Program-made: the position numbers and the translations under genes | Source of the DNA: an uncultured Eubacteriales bacterium | GTDB lineage: Bacteria; Bacillota; Clostridia; Oscillospirales; Oscillospiraceae | Reading direction: 5' to 3' | Assembly (NCBI GenBank): GCA_900546615.1 | Contig: URDJ01000009.1 | Coordinates: 1 to 64,000, forward strand | DNA: 64,000 nt | Notes under the pieces: model-generated | Told to the model about the DNA's origin: nothing | The model's database searches: none | What the model saw: only the letters and a program-made list of their open reading frames with translations | In this document: piece by piece, positions 1 to 8,306 of the stretch | How positions within the stretch are numbered: the first letter of the stretch is position 1 | Layout: each line of letters begins with the position of its first letter

Positions 1-22
1 AACCATCTCCCTTTCACCACTG

Positions 23-191
23 CTATTCATTTTGTGGTTGACTTTTAATAGTTAATCTTTCTCCCGGCGTCCGGGCAAAAAAAGAGCAGGGAACCTGTTT
101 CAAGATTTCCTGCTCGGTGGTGCCGCCGGTGAGCGGCTGGTATTCAGTTTTGAAAGTCCGGGTCAGGTTGGCCCGATGATGATGAGAGGTG
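23..191 (-). other. Window-edge element sequence with an unassigned open frame
   Basis: A minus-strand frame stays open from within the DUF3788 gene to a TAG at 23-25. It encodes residues such as EYQPLTGGTTEQEIL, but I see no start codon with a ribosome binding site and I recognise no family. It may be the degraded tail of a mobile-element gene or chance. The codon pattern differs from the GC-rich chromosome that follows. I do not claim a gene here. Confidence 0.2.
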
Positions 192-605
192 CTATTTTCG
201 ATTTGGTTTTCTTTTGATGGCCAGCAATTTCATGTAATCATCAAATTCATCCGCATTGGTCGGTTCAAACATTACCCATTTCCCATCATGATAGGTTTTT
301 GCTTCATCATATTGCCTGCAAACGACATCAGAGAGGGTATCTCTTATATCTTCAAATTTTGCTCTTTCATCCTTCCCAAAAATAATCATGAAACCAATAC
401 AATTACTTTTTGCATATAGGCAACAAAGTGTTTTTCCACCTCTGCGATATTTATACTCGTAAGTCCAATTCTTACCGCCAGTATTCCATAGTCGTTCCAT
501 ATCGTATTTTTCATCAATAGCCGAACATAACGCCTGCCAAACTTCAAATAAAGATTGTCCGAGTAATTCAATCATAGTTGATTGAGATGGTATATTTTCA
601 AGCAT
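192..605 (-). CDS. DUF3788 family protein
   Basis: A 137-residue soluble protein starting at ATG 605 behind an excellent ribosome binding site (GGAGGTGATACA) and a TATAAT-type -10 box at 645-650. The central part (WNTGGKNWTYEYKYRRGGK, then a hydrophobic GFMIIFGKDE stretch) and the C-terminal KWVMFEP fit the DUF3788 family of small proteins common in gut Firmicutes. No biochemical function is established. Its AT-richer codon use matches the mobile-element segment, not the GC-rich chromosome to the right. I infer it is element cargo carrying its own promoter. Confidence 0.75.
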   Translation of the reverse strand: MLENIPSQSTMIELLGQSLFEVWQALCSAIDEKYDMERLWNTGGKNWTYEYKYRRGGKTLCCLYAKSNCIGFMIIFGKDERAKFEDIRDTLSDVVCRQYDEAKTYHDGKWVMFEPTNADEFDDYMKLLAIKRKPNRK

Positions 606-644
606 TGTATCACCTCCGCTAAATTATGATTTACTACTGGCTCT

Positions 645-650
645 ATTATA
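645..650 (-). promoter_or_regulatory. -10 box of the DUF3788 gene
   Basis: On the minus strand this reads TATAAT and lies about 40 bases upstream of the ATG. The matching -35 is weak (TTCCCA at a 17-base spacing). Confidence 0.5.
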
Positions 651-854
651 CTATGACTAGGCACTTATGGGAATAGATGAATTGTAAACTTGCTGAACGG
701 AAACAGCTTGCAGCGCAAGGTGTTTCCGGGCGGCAAGTCCACAAAGGGGTAGCTGGCGGCAGCCAGCGCAGGGGAAGTGTAGCTTCCCCTGTGATGATTG
801 ACAGGAGCCGGAACGCTGCGGGCAATCATCCGCTTTCCGCAGGAAGCCCCCGGC

Positions 855-897
855 AGGGCGCAACACACTACCTTCAGGTGGTGTATAGTTGCGCCCT
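855..897. repeat. oriT-like inverted repeat
   Basis: The outer arms AGGGCGCAAC (855-864) and GTTGCGCCCT (888-897) are perfectly complementary over 10 bases. They enclose an imperfect inner stem (ACACTACC against GGTGGTGT) around a TTCA loop. Long imperfect inverted repeats of this kind sit next to nic sites of relaxase-processed transfer origins. Its place beside transfer-associated genes supports that role. No relaxase gene is visible inside the window, so the assignment is inference. Confidence 0.45.
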
Positions 898-938
898 CTT
901 TCAGAGGGGTAGCCCACGGGCTGCGGCTCTGGAAGCAA

Positions 939-1259
939 TTATGACCGTTCCCGGTCTGGCTCTTTTCTCTTGGAATGTGGCTTTTCCGTCCTCGCCTGTG
1001 CCTTGGCTTCGGCAAGCCTGCGCCGGATGGAATTGTCCCGTTTCTGGATAAACCGCTGCTTCGTATCAGTGATAAAGCGGCGGCATTCCGGCTCCGGGAT
1101 GGCGTCCAGCTTTCGGATAGTACTCTCCACAATCTCCCTTGTCTGCCGGTCACGGATAACCGGAACGATTTCTTTCAGCCCCGCAAGGGTTTCTTCCTTC
1201 GTACCGGCGGCGTACTGATAGACCATAGCCAACTCGTCTTTTGAAAAATTCATCTTCAT
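939..1259 (-). CDS. Transfer-assisting-like small element protein (TTRAP-like)
   Basis: A 106-residue protein. Its N-terminus (NFSKDELAMVYQYAAGT, then a leucine/isoleucine-rich helix) resembles the transposon-transfer-assisting family of clostridial conjugative elements. Its C-terminus is strongly basic (KPHSKRKEPDRERS), as in nucleic-acid-associated proteins. The ATG at 1259 overlaps the stop of the upstream DUF3847 gene by four bases, so translation is probably coupled. The family match rests on pattern memory of a short sequence and is moderate. What is clear is a small, charged, element-encoded protein next to the oriT-like repeat. Confidence 0.55.
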   Translation of the reverse strand: MKMNFSKDELAMVYQYAAGTKEETLAGLKEIVPVIRDRQTREIVESTIRKLDAIPEPECRRFITDTKQRFIQKRDNSIRRRLAEAKAQARTEKPHSKRKEPDRERS

Positions 1260-1555
1260 TCTGCGCCCTCCTTCTCTGTGCCGTTTCCGGCGAACACTTT
1301 TTCCATAAGCTGACGGGTGCTGTCCTGACGGAACAGCAGCTTCAAAAACAAGCTGACCTGTTCATCCGTGATGGCTTCCGGGTGGGGAAGGTAGCTTTCC
1401 AGCATGGCGGCTCTGGTACAAAGCCGGTGTGTCCGTTCCTTCCGTGTCAGCGTCTTTATCTGGTGTTCCAATATCTTTTCTTCATGCTGCGCCCTCCGCA
1501 GCTTCTTTTCCGTTTTCTCTATCTCCTGATTGAGTGCTTCCAGCTTTTCATTCAT
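1256..1555 (-). CDS. DUF3847 family protein
   Basis: A 99-residue protein whose first half is a long charged helix (EALNQEIEKTEKKLRRAQHE), likely a coiled coil. It is followed by the family-typical KERTHRLCTRAAMLE segment. DUF3847 proteins are found almost only in conjugative and mobilizable elements of Firmicutes, usually between a RepA-like gene and the mobilization genes, which is the order seen here. Start and stop overlap both neighbours by four bases, giving a translationally coupled three-gene operon. Function is unknown. Confidence 0.8.
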   Translation of the reverse strand: MNEKLEALNQEIEKTEKKLRRAQHEEKILEHQIKTLTRKERTHRLCTRAAMLESYLPHPEAITDEQVSLFLKLLFRQDSTRQLMEKVFAGNGTEKEGAE

Positions 1556-1890
1556 AGGCGGCTGTCCTCCTTCTTCGGAATGAGTACATATATCTTGTTG
1601 GGTTCCCCGAAGCCCTGACGCACTCGCAGTATCAGTCCGGCGTCCTCCAATTCATTCAGGGAACGCTTCACGGTCATGGTGCTGCGGGCAAGTGCCGCCG
1701 CCAGTTCCACGATGGGGAAATGGATAAATAAAATCCCGTTAGCGTCCTCTATGCCGGATACGAAAACAATATCCAACATCCGGGCGTACATGACCTTGGC
1801 GGTGCTGCTGATCGGGAGCCGCAGCATGGCTCTCGGCAGCGGCATACAGGGCGGCAGGGTGGTGTCTGCGGTCATAAATTCAACTTCCAT
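1552..1890 (-). CDS. Element replication-initiator-like HTH protein (RepA N-domain type)
   Basis: A 112-residue protein carrying a winged-helix-like region: PLPRAMLRLPISSTAKVMYA leads into a helix-turn-helix (LAAALARSTMTVKRSLNELE) and a wing ending PNKIYVLIPK. This is the arrangement of short RepA-like or helix-turn-helix proteins at the head of gut Firmicute mobile-element operons. At 112 residues it is shorter than full plasmid initiators, so it may be a DNA-binding regulator and not an active initiator. The ATG at 1890 follows AAGGAGG, with a TATAAT-type -10 at 1911-1916. It is the first gene of the coupled operon. Confidence 0.7.
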   Translation of the reverse strand: MEVEFMTADTTLPPCMPLPRAMLRLPISSTAKVMYARMLDIVFVSGIEDANGILFIHFPIVELAAALARSTMTVKRSLNELEDAGLILRVRQGFGEPNKIYVLIPKKEDSRL

Positions 1891-1960
1891 TCAATCGGTA
1901 TCCTCCTTGTATTATAGAGTAGTAGTTATTAAAGCCCCTCTCCAAGGGCTGTGCTACACT

Positions 1961-2036
1961 GTAAGGGATGCTGTGGATTGGTAGTGTCCTCCTACCACAA
2001 GATGGTTCGCGAAAGGTTCCAACCACAGCCCCTTAC
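1961..2036. repeat. Nested inverted repeats at the element end
   Basis: The arms GTAAGGGATGCTGTGG (1961-1976) and CCACAGCCCCTTAC (2023-2036) are near-complementary. Inside them sits a perfect 6-base stem, TGGTAG (1979-1984) with CTACCA (1992-1997). A further hairpin (AGCCCCT/AAGGGCT) lies at 1933-1950. Such structures are typical of control regions or termini of mobile elements. Which of these applies cannot be told from sequence alone. Confidence 0.5.
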
Positions 2037-2045
2037 ACTTTTGTT

Positions 2046-2085
2046 AATCAGTTAAATACCGTCAGACGGTTGATGTAGAACAAGG
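2046..2085. other. Probable element/chromosome junction
   Basis: Coding that matches a GldG-like protein begins abruptly just after a stop codon at 2045-2047, with no start codon or ribosome binding site. Everything to the left is mobile-element sequence. A small perfect dyad (ACCGTC-A-GACGGT, 2058-2070) lies inside the boundary zone and could belong to an attachment site. The exact crossover base cannot be fixed without the uninterrupted gene or the other element end. An assembly join is the alternative. Confidence 0.55.
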
Positions 2086-3157
2086 ATACAAAAGTCTGGT
2101 CGTTGAGTCCGGAGAGCGGAACACCTACATCAGCTACTCGGATATCTACGAGTACGACTACAGCGACTACTACACCACCGGCTCCTACAGCGTCAGCTTC
2201 GCCGCCGAGGGCGAAATAACCTCAGCCATCGACTACGTGACGAGCGACGACCTGCCCAAGCTGTACATGCTCACAGGCCACGGCGAATCGGCGCTCTCGA
2301 CGAGCTTCCAGACCGCTGTGGAAAAGCAGAACGTTGAGACGGAGGAACTCTCCCTGCTCACGGTCGAGGGCGTGCCCGAGGACGCCGACGCCCTGTTCAT
2401 AAACGCCCCGACCAGCGATATCTCCGAGGCCGAGCGCGACGCCATACTCGAATACCTCCAGTCCGGCGGCAGGCTCATACTTATCACCGGCCCCCTGCAG
2501 GACGGCACGGAGCTTACAAACCTTGAGGCGGTCATGGAGTACTATGGCGTCAGCGCCGTGGACGGCATCGTCGTCGAGGGAAGCCAGTCGAACTACATCT
2601 TCCCCTCGCCGGTGAACCTGCTGCCCGAGTACGGCAGCCATGAGATCACCTCTCCCCTGTCTTCCGGCGGCTATTACATGTGCCTGCCTCTGGCTCAGGG
2701 CCTGACTGTCTCGGACACGGGCCGCGACACTGTATCCGTCACGCAGCTGCTCACGACCTCGGACGACGCCTTCTCCAAGCTCAGCGGCTACTCCATGAGT
2801 ACCTATGAGTTCGAGGACGGCGACATTGAAGGCCCCTTCGCCCTCGCCGTGGCCGTCACAGAGACCCTGGACGACGATACTGAGACACAGGTCATCTGGG
2901 TCTCCTCGACCTATCTCACCGACGACTCGGCAAACCAGAGCGTCTCCGGCGGCAATGAGGACTTCTTCCTCAACTGCATAAGCTGGCTCTGCGGCTCCGA
3001 GAGCGGCATATCCATCCACTCCAAGAGCCTTGACACCGAGTATCTCACCGTGCCCAGCGGCACAGCCTCGCTGCTCACGGCGCTCGTGGTCGTCATCATC
3101 CCGGCGGCGTTCCTCGCCTTCGGCATCGTCATCTGGTACAGGAGGAAAAAGAGATGA
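2048..3157 (+). pseudogene. 5'-truncated GldG-like ABC-associated protein
   Basis: The open frame runs 369 codons from 2048 without a credible start. The first methionine is at 2267 within conserved sequence. LVVESGERNTYISYSDIY and the LYMLTGHGE segment, a substrate-binding-like fold, and a C-terminal membrane helix (LLTALVVVIIPAAFLAFG, then RRKKR) match GldG-family proteins. These accompany an ABC ATPase and permease in gliding-motility-type transporters. Full-length relatives carry an N-terminal membrane helix and more than 100 further residues, missing here. The partner ATPase and permease genes are also absent, probably displaced by the element. The stop overlaps the next gene by four bases (ATGA). 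Confidence 0.75.
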
Positions 3158-4566
3158 AACGAGGGAAAAAACTGCTTCTGCTCTGCCTCACGCTCATAGT
3201 CGTCGCAGGCGCGGCCCTCGCCGCCGTGAAGTTCATACCCGACGAGACCGTCGAGGAGACCGAGACAATCGCGGTCTACACCGTGACGGCAGAGGACATA
3301 GATGCTCTCGCCTGGGACTACGAGGGCGAGAGCCTGAGCTTCGACTACGGCGGCTCGGTGTGGAGCTATACGGACGACGCGGACTTCCCGCTGCAGCAGT
3401 CGTACCTGAGCGCCATGACGAGCGCCGTATCCGAGATAACCGCCACGAAGGTCATAGAGGCCGTGGACGACCTTGCCGAATACGGTCTCGACGAGCCGGT
3501 CTGCTCCATTACAGTCACCAGCGGCGACGCGGCGACCACCATCGACATCGGCGACGAGACCAGCCTCGACGGCCTGCGTTACGTCTCCGTCGGGGACGGA
3601 AACGTCTACCTCGTCAGTTCCGACCTGCTCACCAACTTCAGCTACGGGCTGTACGACCTTGTGAGCATGGAGTCCCTGCCTGACATGTCCGATCTCGTGA
3701 GCCTCAGGGTCGAGCGGCCCTCCGGCACGCTGGTCATAGACTATCTCGAGGACAGCGGCCTCGCGTACACCGACAGGTACAGCTATTTCGCCGAGGACGG
3801 CGAGGACTACGTTACACTCGGCAGCGAGCCGGCGTACAACTTCATTTATCAAATCACCGGCCTTTCATGGTCGAGCTGTGTAAACTACGCCGCCGACGAT
3901 GAGGCGCTGGCCGCCTGCGGTCTCGACTCCCCTTCCGTCACGGTGACGGTGGACTACATAGAGACCACCGAGGTCGAGACCAACGAGACGGACGAGGACG
4001 GCAACGCGATCACCGAGACGCGCACTGAGGAAAAGAGCCTGACGCTGGAGCTTGGCGACTACGCCGACGACGGCTGCTACGCGCGCATAGCGGGCAGCGA
4101 CATGGTCTATCTCATAGACGCCTCCATCTGCGACAGCCTGCTCTACACGAGCATCTCGGAGCTTGAGCCTGCGGAGATCCTGCTGCTCGACTGGGACGGC
4201 ATGACGGGCTTTGATATCTCCCTTGACGGCGAGACTTACAGCGTGAGCATGGAGTACTCCGAGGACGAGAACGACTACCTCTACACCCTCGACGGCGAGA
4301 GCCTCGACTTTGACGACGTTCTCGACCAGATCGAGGCCCTGACGAATGAGGGCGACGCCTCGGACGCCTCGCTCTCGCTGGGCGAGCTGATAAGCTTCAC
4401 CTTCCGCGCCGAGGGCTGGGACGACGTCGAGCTGGTCATCTACAGCTACGACAGCAGCACCTGCGTTGCCGTGATAAACGGCGAGGTCCTCCGGTTCACA
4501 AGCAGGACCGACGCCGAGGAAATCTGCGACGCCGTGAGCGCCCTGCTGACGGCGGAGGCCGAATAA
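3154..4566 (+). CDS. DUF4340 domain-containing membrane-anchored protein
   Basis: A 470-residue protein with an N-terminal signal-anchor (KKLLLLCLTLIVVAGAALA) and a long, strongly acidic extracellular part. The repeated modules (for example DLAEYGLDEPVCSITV and CGLDSPSVTVTV) are the hallmark of DUF4340 proteins. These normally form one locus with a GldG-like protein and an ABC transporter. The ATG overlaps the upstream stop, so the two genes were translationally coupled before the 5' truncation. Its expression now depends on whatever transcription crosses the junction. The biochemical role is unknown. Confidence 0.8.
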   Translation: MKRGKKLLLLCLTLIVVAGAALAAVKFIPDETVEETETIAVYTVTAEDIDALAWDYEGESLSFDYGGSVWSYTDDADFPLQQSYLSAMTSAVSEITATKVIEAVDDLAEYGLDEPVCSITVTSGDAATTIDIGDETSLDGLRYVSVGDGNVYLVSSDLLTNFSYGLYDLVSMESLPDMSDLVSLRVERPSGTLVIDYLEDSGLAYTDRYSYFAEDGEDYVTLGSEPAYNFIYQITGLSWSSCVNYAADDEALAACGLDSPSVTVTVDYIETTEVETNETDEDGNAITETRTEEKSLTLELGDYADDGCYARIAGSDMVYLIDASICDSLLYTSISELEPAEILLLDWDGMTGFDISLDGETYSVSMEYSEDENDYLYTLDGESLDFDDVLDQIEALTNEGDASDASLSLGELISFTFRAEGWDDVELVIYSYDSSTCVAVINGEVLRFTSRTDAEEICDAVSALLTAEAE

Positions 4567-4589
4567 GCCTCGCAGCAGGCGCACAAAAA

Positions 4590-4632
4590 ATCGCCGGTAT
4601 ACTCACACTGAGTATACCGGCGATGCTTTTTT
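4590..4632. terminator. Bidirectional intrinsic terminator
   Basis: A perfect 14-base stem (ATCGCCGGTATACT, 4590-4603, with its complement 4611-4624) is followed by a T-rich run on the plus strand and preceded by a run of A. It therefore serves the DUF4340 gene and the convergent phosphatase operon. Confidence 0.85.
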
Positions 4633-4636
4633 ATTC

Positions 4637-7312
4637 TCACAGGCGCTTTTTGATCCAGAATATGTTCTGCCCGTCGCGGTACTCGTAGCCGCAGTCGTCC
4701 ATGGACTTTTTCACCATGTAGATGCCCAGACCACCGATCTGGCGCTCCTCGGCCGAGAGCGTGGTGTCCGGGTCCGGCTTCGCCAGCGGGTCGTAGGGCA
4801 CGCCACGGTCGATAAACGTCAGCGTCACCGCCCCGTCACCGTGCTCGAACCTCAGCGTCGCCTCGCCCGTGCCCGGCGCGTAGGCATACCGCGCTATGTT
4901 GCTCATGATCTCGTCTATCGCTATCGCCAGCTGTGTCTTAGACTTTATCGAGCAATCGAGCCGCTCGAGCCGTTCCTCCACGAAGGCCGTGGCCTTTTCG
5001 ATGTTCTCCACCTTCGCCTCAAGCGTAAGCTCGTCCCCGGCGGATATTCCCCTCCGTTTCAGGCTCAGCATCGTTATATCGTCAAACTGCGGCGCTTCCG
5101 CCACGAAGCGGTCTATATCCGCCTTCACCGCCGCAAGCAGCGTCTCCGGCTCACAGTCTCCGGCGGAGTCCAGCGCCGCCAGCAGCCGGTCCGTGCCGTA
5201 GAGCTGCTCGGAAGCGTCCGTGGCTTCCGTTACACCGTCCGTATACACGAACAGTTCATCGCCCTCGTCGAGCTGAAGCTCGTACTCGCGGTACTTCATG
5301 CCCTGCATACCGGCCAGCACGAAGCCGTGCCTGTCCTTATACAGCTCGAAGCTGCCGTCTTTCCTTCGTATCGCCGGGTACTCGTGCCCGGCGTTCGCCG
5401 CGCGGAGCTTTCCCGTGGATATCTCGTAAATGCCCAGCCAGACCGTCACGAACATCTCAGCCTCGTTGCTCTCGCACAGCTGGTCGTTCACGACCTCCAG
5501 CACCGCCTTCGGCCCCGCGCCCATCTGCGCCCGGTTTTTCAGGAGGGTCTTCGCTATCACCATGAACAGCGCCGCAGGCACGCCCTTACCGGACACGTCG
5601 GCTATCACCAGCGCAAGGTGGTCGTCGTCCACGAGGAAGAAATCGTAGAAGTCGCCGCCGACCTCCTTCGCCGGGGTCATGGAGGCATATATGTCGAACT
5701 CGCTCCGCTCCGGGAAGGCCGGGAAGATGCAGGGCAGCATGCTCGCCTGTATCTGCGTCGCAACGTGCAGTTCCGCGCCTATGCGCTCCTTCTCCGCCGT
5801 CACGCGCGAGAGGTTTTCTATATACTCCTTCAGGCTCGCGGTCATATGGTTGAAGGCGTCGCTCAGCTCCTCGGCTTCATCGCCCGAGCGCACCTCGATA
5901 TTGAAGTCAAGGTCGCCGCCGCTTATACGCTTCGCCCCATCGGTCAGCATTACAAGAGGCTGCGCCAGCTTGTGCGAAAACTTATAACTCGCCGCTATGA
6001 CCAGCGCCGTCACCACCACCGCTACCAGCAGGAAAAACAGCGCGATGATGCCCAGCTTGCCGTTCATCGCCGTGATCGTCTCTGCCGTGATGCTGTCCGC
6101 GTTCTCACGCAGGGCCTCGATGGGGCCGCTTATCGAGGCATCGTCCACCTCTATGACCGTCACCATCGTCCACTCCGTCACGCTCATGGGCGAGTACGCG
6201 ATATAGCACTCAGCGCCGTCGAGCATTATCTGCTCTATGCCGGACTGCTTGTCGGCTATCTTCTCCAGCACGGCGGGCAGCTCGGCGTTGTCGGTTTTAA
6301 ACAGGTCGTCGTGGCAGGAGTTCAGCTCGCTGGTCTCGTCCGTGTCGGCGCTGGCGATGATGTTCAGTCTGCCCTCGACGGCTGTATTCACCAGCACGGC
6401 GTATCCCGTCTCGCCTATCGTCGTGCCCTGTACCAGCTCGCGTATATTGTTGATGTCGCCCCCGCTGCCCGCGACGCCCACAAGCTCGCCGTCCACGTAC
6501 ACGGGCATGGCGCAGATGAGCGACAGCCCGCGCCCCGAGGCATCCGGCGTCGGGTTCGTCCAGTAGATGCCGCCCTCGGGCAGCTTCGACGCCTCCGTAT
6601 ACCAGGTGGATTCCCTCGCGTCGTACTCGACCATGTCCATCGTCAGCGTATCCGCGAGCACGTCGATGCCCGAGGACTCGAGGCAAAAATAGCTCGCCCC
6701 GATGCCGGTATAGGTGCCGTCGCCGTTGTCGAAGTTGCGTATGCCGCCCAAGACGCCCTGCAGGTACTTGGTGAGATAGTATTCCGTCCTCTGCTCCTGC
6801 GTCAGCGCTCCGAGGTCGAGCTGCGCGGAGACGACCGTGCCGTCCTCCTCGACTATCGAGTCCTCGGCCATTATCGACCTCGGGATACGGATGTGGAAGG
6901 AAAAGCTGCCCAGCACCTCCTCCGGGTAGTTGCAGCTGAGGTCATAGGCATCGAAGCTCAGTTCATCAGGCGACAGCCCTTCGAGGTACTGCTCCGGCTC
7001 TGAGTAGATATCCTGCGCAGCCATTGCCACCAGCCGGGTTTGGTTGAGTATCAGTTCGAGGCTGGTATCCGCCTGCGCGCCGCGGTTTTCGACGAGCGTG
7101 ACCAATTCCTCCTGCAGCTGTTCGCGCAGGGTGTCAGTCGCGTCCTCTGAGGTCTGGGAGTTCAGCTCGCCCAGGCTGTCCACGGTGTCCTGCCGGATGT
7201 TCACCAGCCCCACGCCCGTGGCCAGGCCCAGCAGCAGCACCGTCGCGAGCGACACCGCGAGAATGAGCTGCGCCACCTTCTTCCTTATTGTACGCCTTTT
7301 TCCCGTATTCAA
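4637..7312 (-). CDS. Membrane sensor SpoIIE-family phosphatase with C-terminal anti-sigma-type ATPase
   Basis: An 891-residue protein. Order: membrane helix (about 13-38), large extracellular sensor (about 40-418, Cache-like), second helix (420-443), HAMP (444-500), PP2C-type SpoIIE phosphatase (about 540-755), and an RsbW/SpoIIAB-type ATPase domain (about 760-891). Phosphatase metal ligands are visible in GGDFYD (D554), ADVSGKG (D572) and FDDIT. The ATPase keeps its N box (DEIMSNIARY), G1 (FIDRGVPYDP) and G2 (GGLGIYMVKK). Such proteins dephosphorylate a STAS antagonist. The matching STAS gene is the first gene of the same operon. Having phosphatase and kinase-like domains in one chain suggests both act on that STAS protein (inference). 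Confidence 0.9.
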   Translation of the reverse strand: MNTGKRRTIRKKVAQLILAVSLATVLLLGLATGVGLVNIRQDTVDSLGELNSQTSEDATDTLREQLQEELVTLVENRGAQADTSLELILNQTRLVAMAAQDIYSEPEQYLEGLSPDELSFDAYDLSCNYPEEVLGSFSFHIRIPRSIMAEDSIVEEDGTVVSAQLDLGALTQEQRTEYYLTKYLQGVLGGIRNFDNGDGTYTGIGASYFCLESSGIDVLADTLTMDMVEYDARESTWYTEASKLPEGGIYWTNPTPDASGRGLSLICAMPVYVDGELVGVAGSGGDINNIRELVQGTTIGETGYAVLVNTAVEGRLNIIASADTDETSELNSCHDDLFKTDNAELPAVLEKIADKQSGIEQIMLDGAECYIAYSPMSVTEWTMVTVIEVDDASISGPIEALRENADSITAETITAMNGKLGIIALFFLLVAVVVTALVIAASYKFSHKLAQPLVMLTDGAKRISGGDLDFNIEVRSGDEAEELSDAFNHMTASLKEYIENLSRVTAEKERIGAELHVATQIQASMLPCIFPAFPERSEFDIYASMTPAKEVGGDFYDFFLVDDDHLALVIADVSGKGVPAALFMVIAKTLLKNRAQMGAGPKAVLEVVNDQLCESNEAEMFVTVWLGIYEISTGKLRAANAGHEYPAIRRKDGSFELYKDRHGFVLAGMQGMKYREYELQLDEGDELFVYTDGVTEATDASEQLYGTDRLLAALDSAGDCEPETLLAAVKADIDRFVAEAPQFDDITMLSLKRRGISAGDELTLEAKVENIEKATAFVEERLERLDCSIKSKTQLAIAIDEIMSNIARYAYAPGTGEATLRFEHGDGAVTLTFIDRGVPYDPLAKPDPDTTLSAEERQIGGLGIYMVKKSMDDCGYEYRDGQNIFWIKKRL

Positions 7313-7316
7313 TGCT

Positions 7317-8297
7317 CTAACCCCTCATAATGTACTCGATGAGCCACTGTCCCGGCTCGTCGATGCACAGAGTCTCAGTCCAGCTGTCCTTCAGCGCCCC
7401 GCTCGCCATGAGCAGGTACTCGCCGTTTTCATTTAGCGGCTTGAGTCCCGCGAAGCGGAAGCCCCGCTCCACCAGCGCCCGATACGCCCCGTCCGCTCCG
7501 TCCGACCTGAGATTCAGATAGCACAAAAACGCGCTCTCCCTCACGCCGTCGAGCCTGCGCAGGAGGTCCTCCCCGGCACGCTCGATGAGCCACACGCGGT
7601 TGTCGTGCTCCGGGTCGGATTCCTCATGTATGACCGCGCGCTCCGGCAGGCGCCCCGCGCAGTCTCTCAGGCACACGCCGACGCCCAGCCGGGCGTATAT
7701 CTCCTCCGCAACGGCGCGGTGTTCTGCGGGGCAGTATATCTCCCCCGCGTCCTCCATGGCTCCCCGGCGGCACATGATCGCCTGGCTGAGCCTCGCGCCC
7801 TCGGGCCAGGCCATGTCCGGCACCATCACCGACGCCTTATACAGTACCGGCCTCAGACCCGTCAGTATGAAGCCATTGGTCGCCAGCCCGTGCTGGCTCA
7901 CGCAGTCGTGCGTCATCACGTCCGCATACAGCGAGACCGACTTCCGCCTCGCAGCGTACTCGAGCTGCACGCGCTCCTGCTCCCGGCCTATACCCATACC
8001 CCGGCACTTGTCCTTCACCACCCGCAGCAGCATCAGCCCGCTGCCCGGGAATTCCCCGTCGTAGCGGATAGCGCAGGTGTTCACTATCTCGCCCCCGCTC
8101 GTGACGCCGCAGAGCACGAGCATGGCGCCCCTCGCGCATTTCTCCGCAAGGTAACCTGGCTCGAAGTATTCCTTATATGGGTAGCCCTCGCCGTAGAAAT
8201 CTTCTATGCACTCACGAAAGCCCGCTTCGTCGCCGGGTCGGAAAGGCCGGAACTCAATGTCCAGCTCATATCCAGTCCTCCTGTTCCTGAACAGCAT
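7317..8297 (-). CDS. GNAT-family acetyltransferase-like protein
   Basis: A 326-residue soluble protein. The first half carries a GNAT fold: RPFRPGDEAGFRECIEDFY at the N-terminus and the acetyl-CoA loop CRGMGIGREQ, followed by SQHGLATNGFILTG. The second half (about 180-326) is a less typical extension, perhaps a second degenerate GNAT-like domain (VERGFRFAGLKPL). It lies 5 bases from the phosphatase gene and 9 bases from the MATE fusion, within the partner-switching operon. GNAT proteins next to anti-sigma-type ATPases are seen elsewhere. Its substrate is unknown. Confidence 0.7.
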   Translation of the reverse strand: MLFRNRRTGYELDIEFRPFRPGDEAGFRECIEDFYGEGYPYKEYFEPGYLAEKCARGAMLVLCGVTSGGEIVNTCAIRYDGEFPGSGLMLLRVVKDKCRGMGIGREQERVQLEYAARRKSVSLYADVMTHDCVSQHGLATNGFILTGLRPVLYKASVMVPDMAWPEGARLSQAIMCRRGAMEDAGEIYCPAEHRAVAEEIYARLGVGVCLRDCAGRLPERAVIHEESDPEHDNRVWLIERAGEDLLRRLDGVRESAFLCYLNLRSDGADGAYRALVERGFRFAGLKPLNENGEYLLMASGALKDSWTETLCIDEPGQWLIEYIMRG

Positions 8298-8306
8298 ACG
8301 ATCACC

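Larger units (their letters stand above)
606..938. other. Non-coding mobile-element region with oriT-like repeat
   Basis: This 333-base gap lies between the DUF3788 gene and the transfer-assisting-like gene. Its left end holds the DUF3788 promoter and ribosome binding site. Its centre holds the long inverted repeat at 855-897, described separately. Several overlapping open frames exist on both strands, but none has a convincing start or family match, so I treat the stretch as non-coding. Confidence 0.5.

Noticed and set aside
665..1153. 162-codon minus-strand frame across the oriT-like region
   Set aside because: It overlaps the transfer-assisting-like gene in another frame and runs through the inverted repeat; there is no start signal. 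Such frames are often annotated in this element type but are probably not genes.
4841..7003. 720-codon open frame on the plus strand
   Set aside because: It lies wholly antisense to the SpoIIE phosphatase gene. Its protein is arginine/histidine-rich with no family features, typical of a shadow frame in GC-rich DNA.
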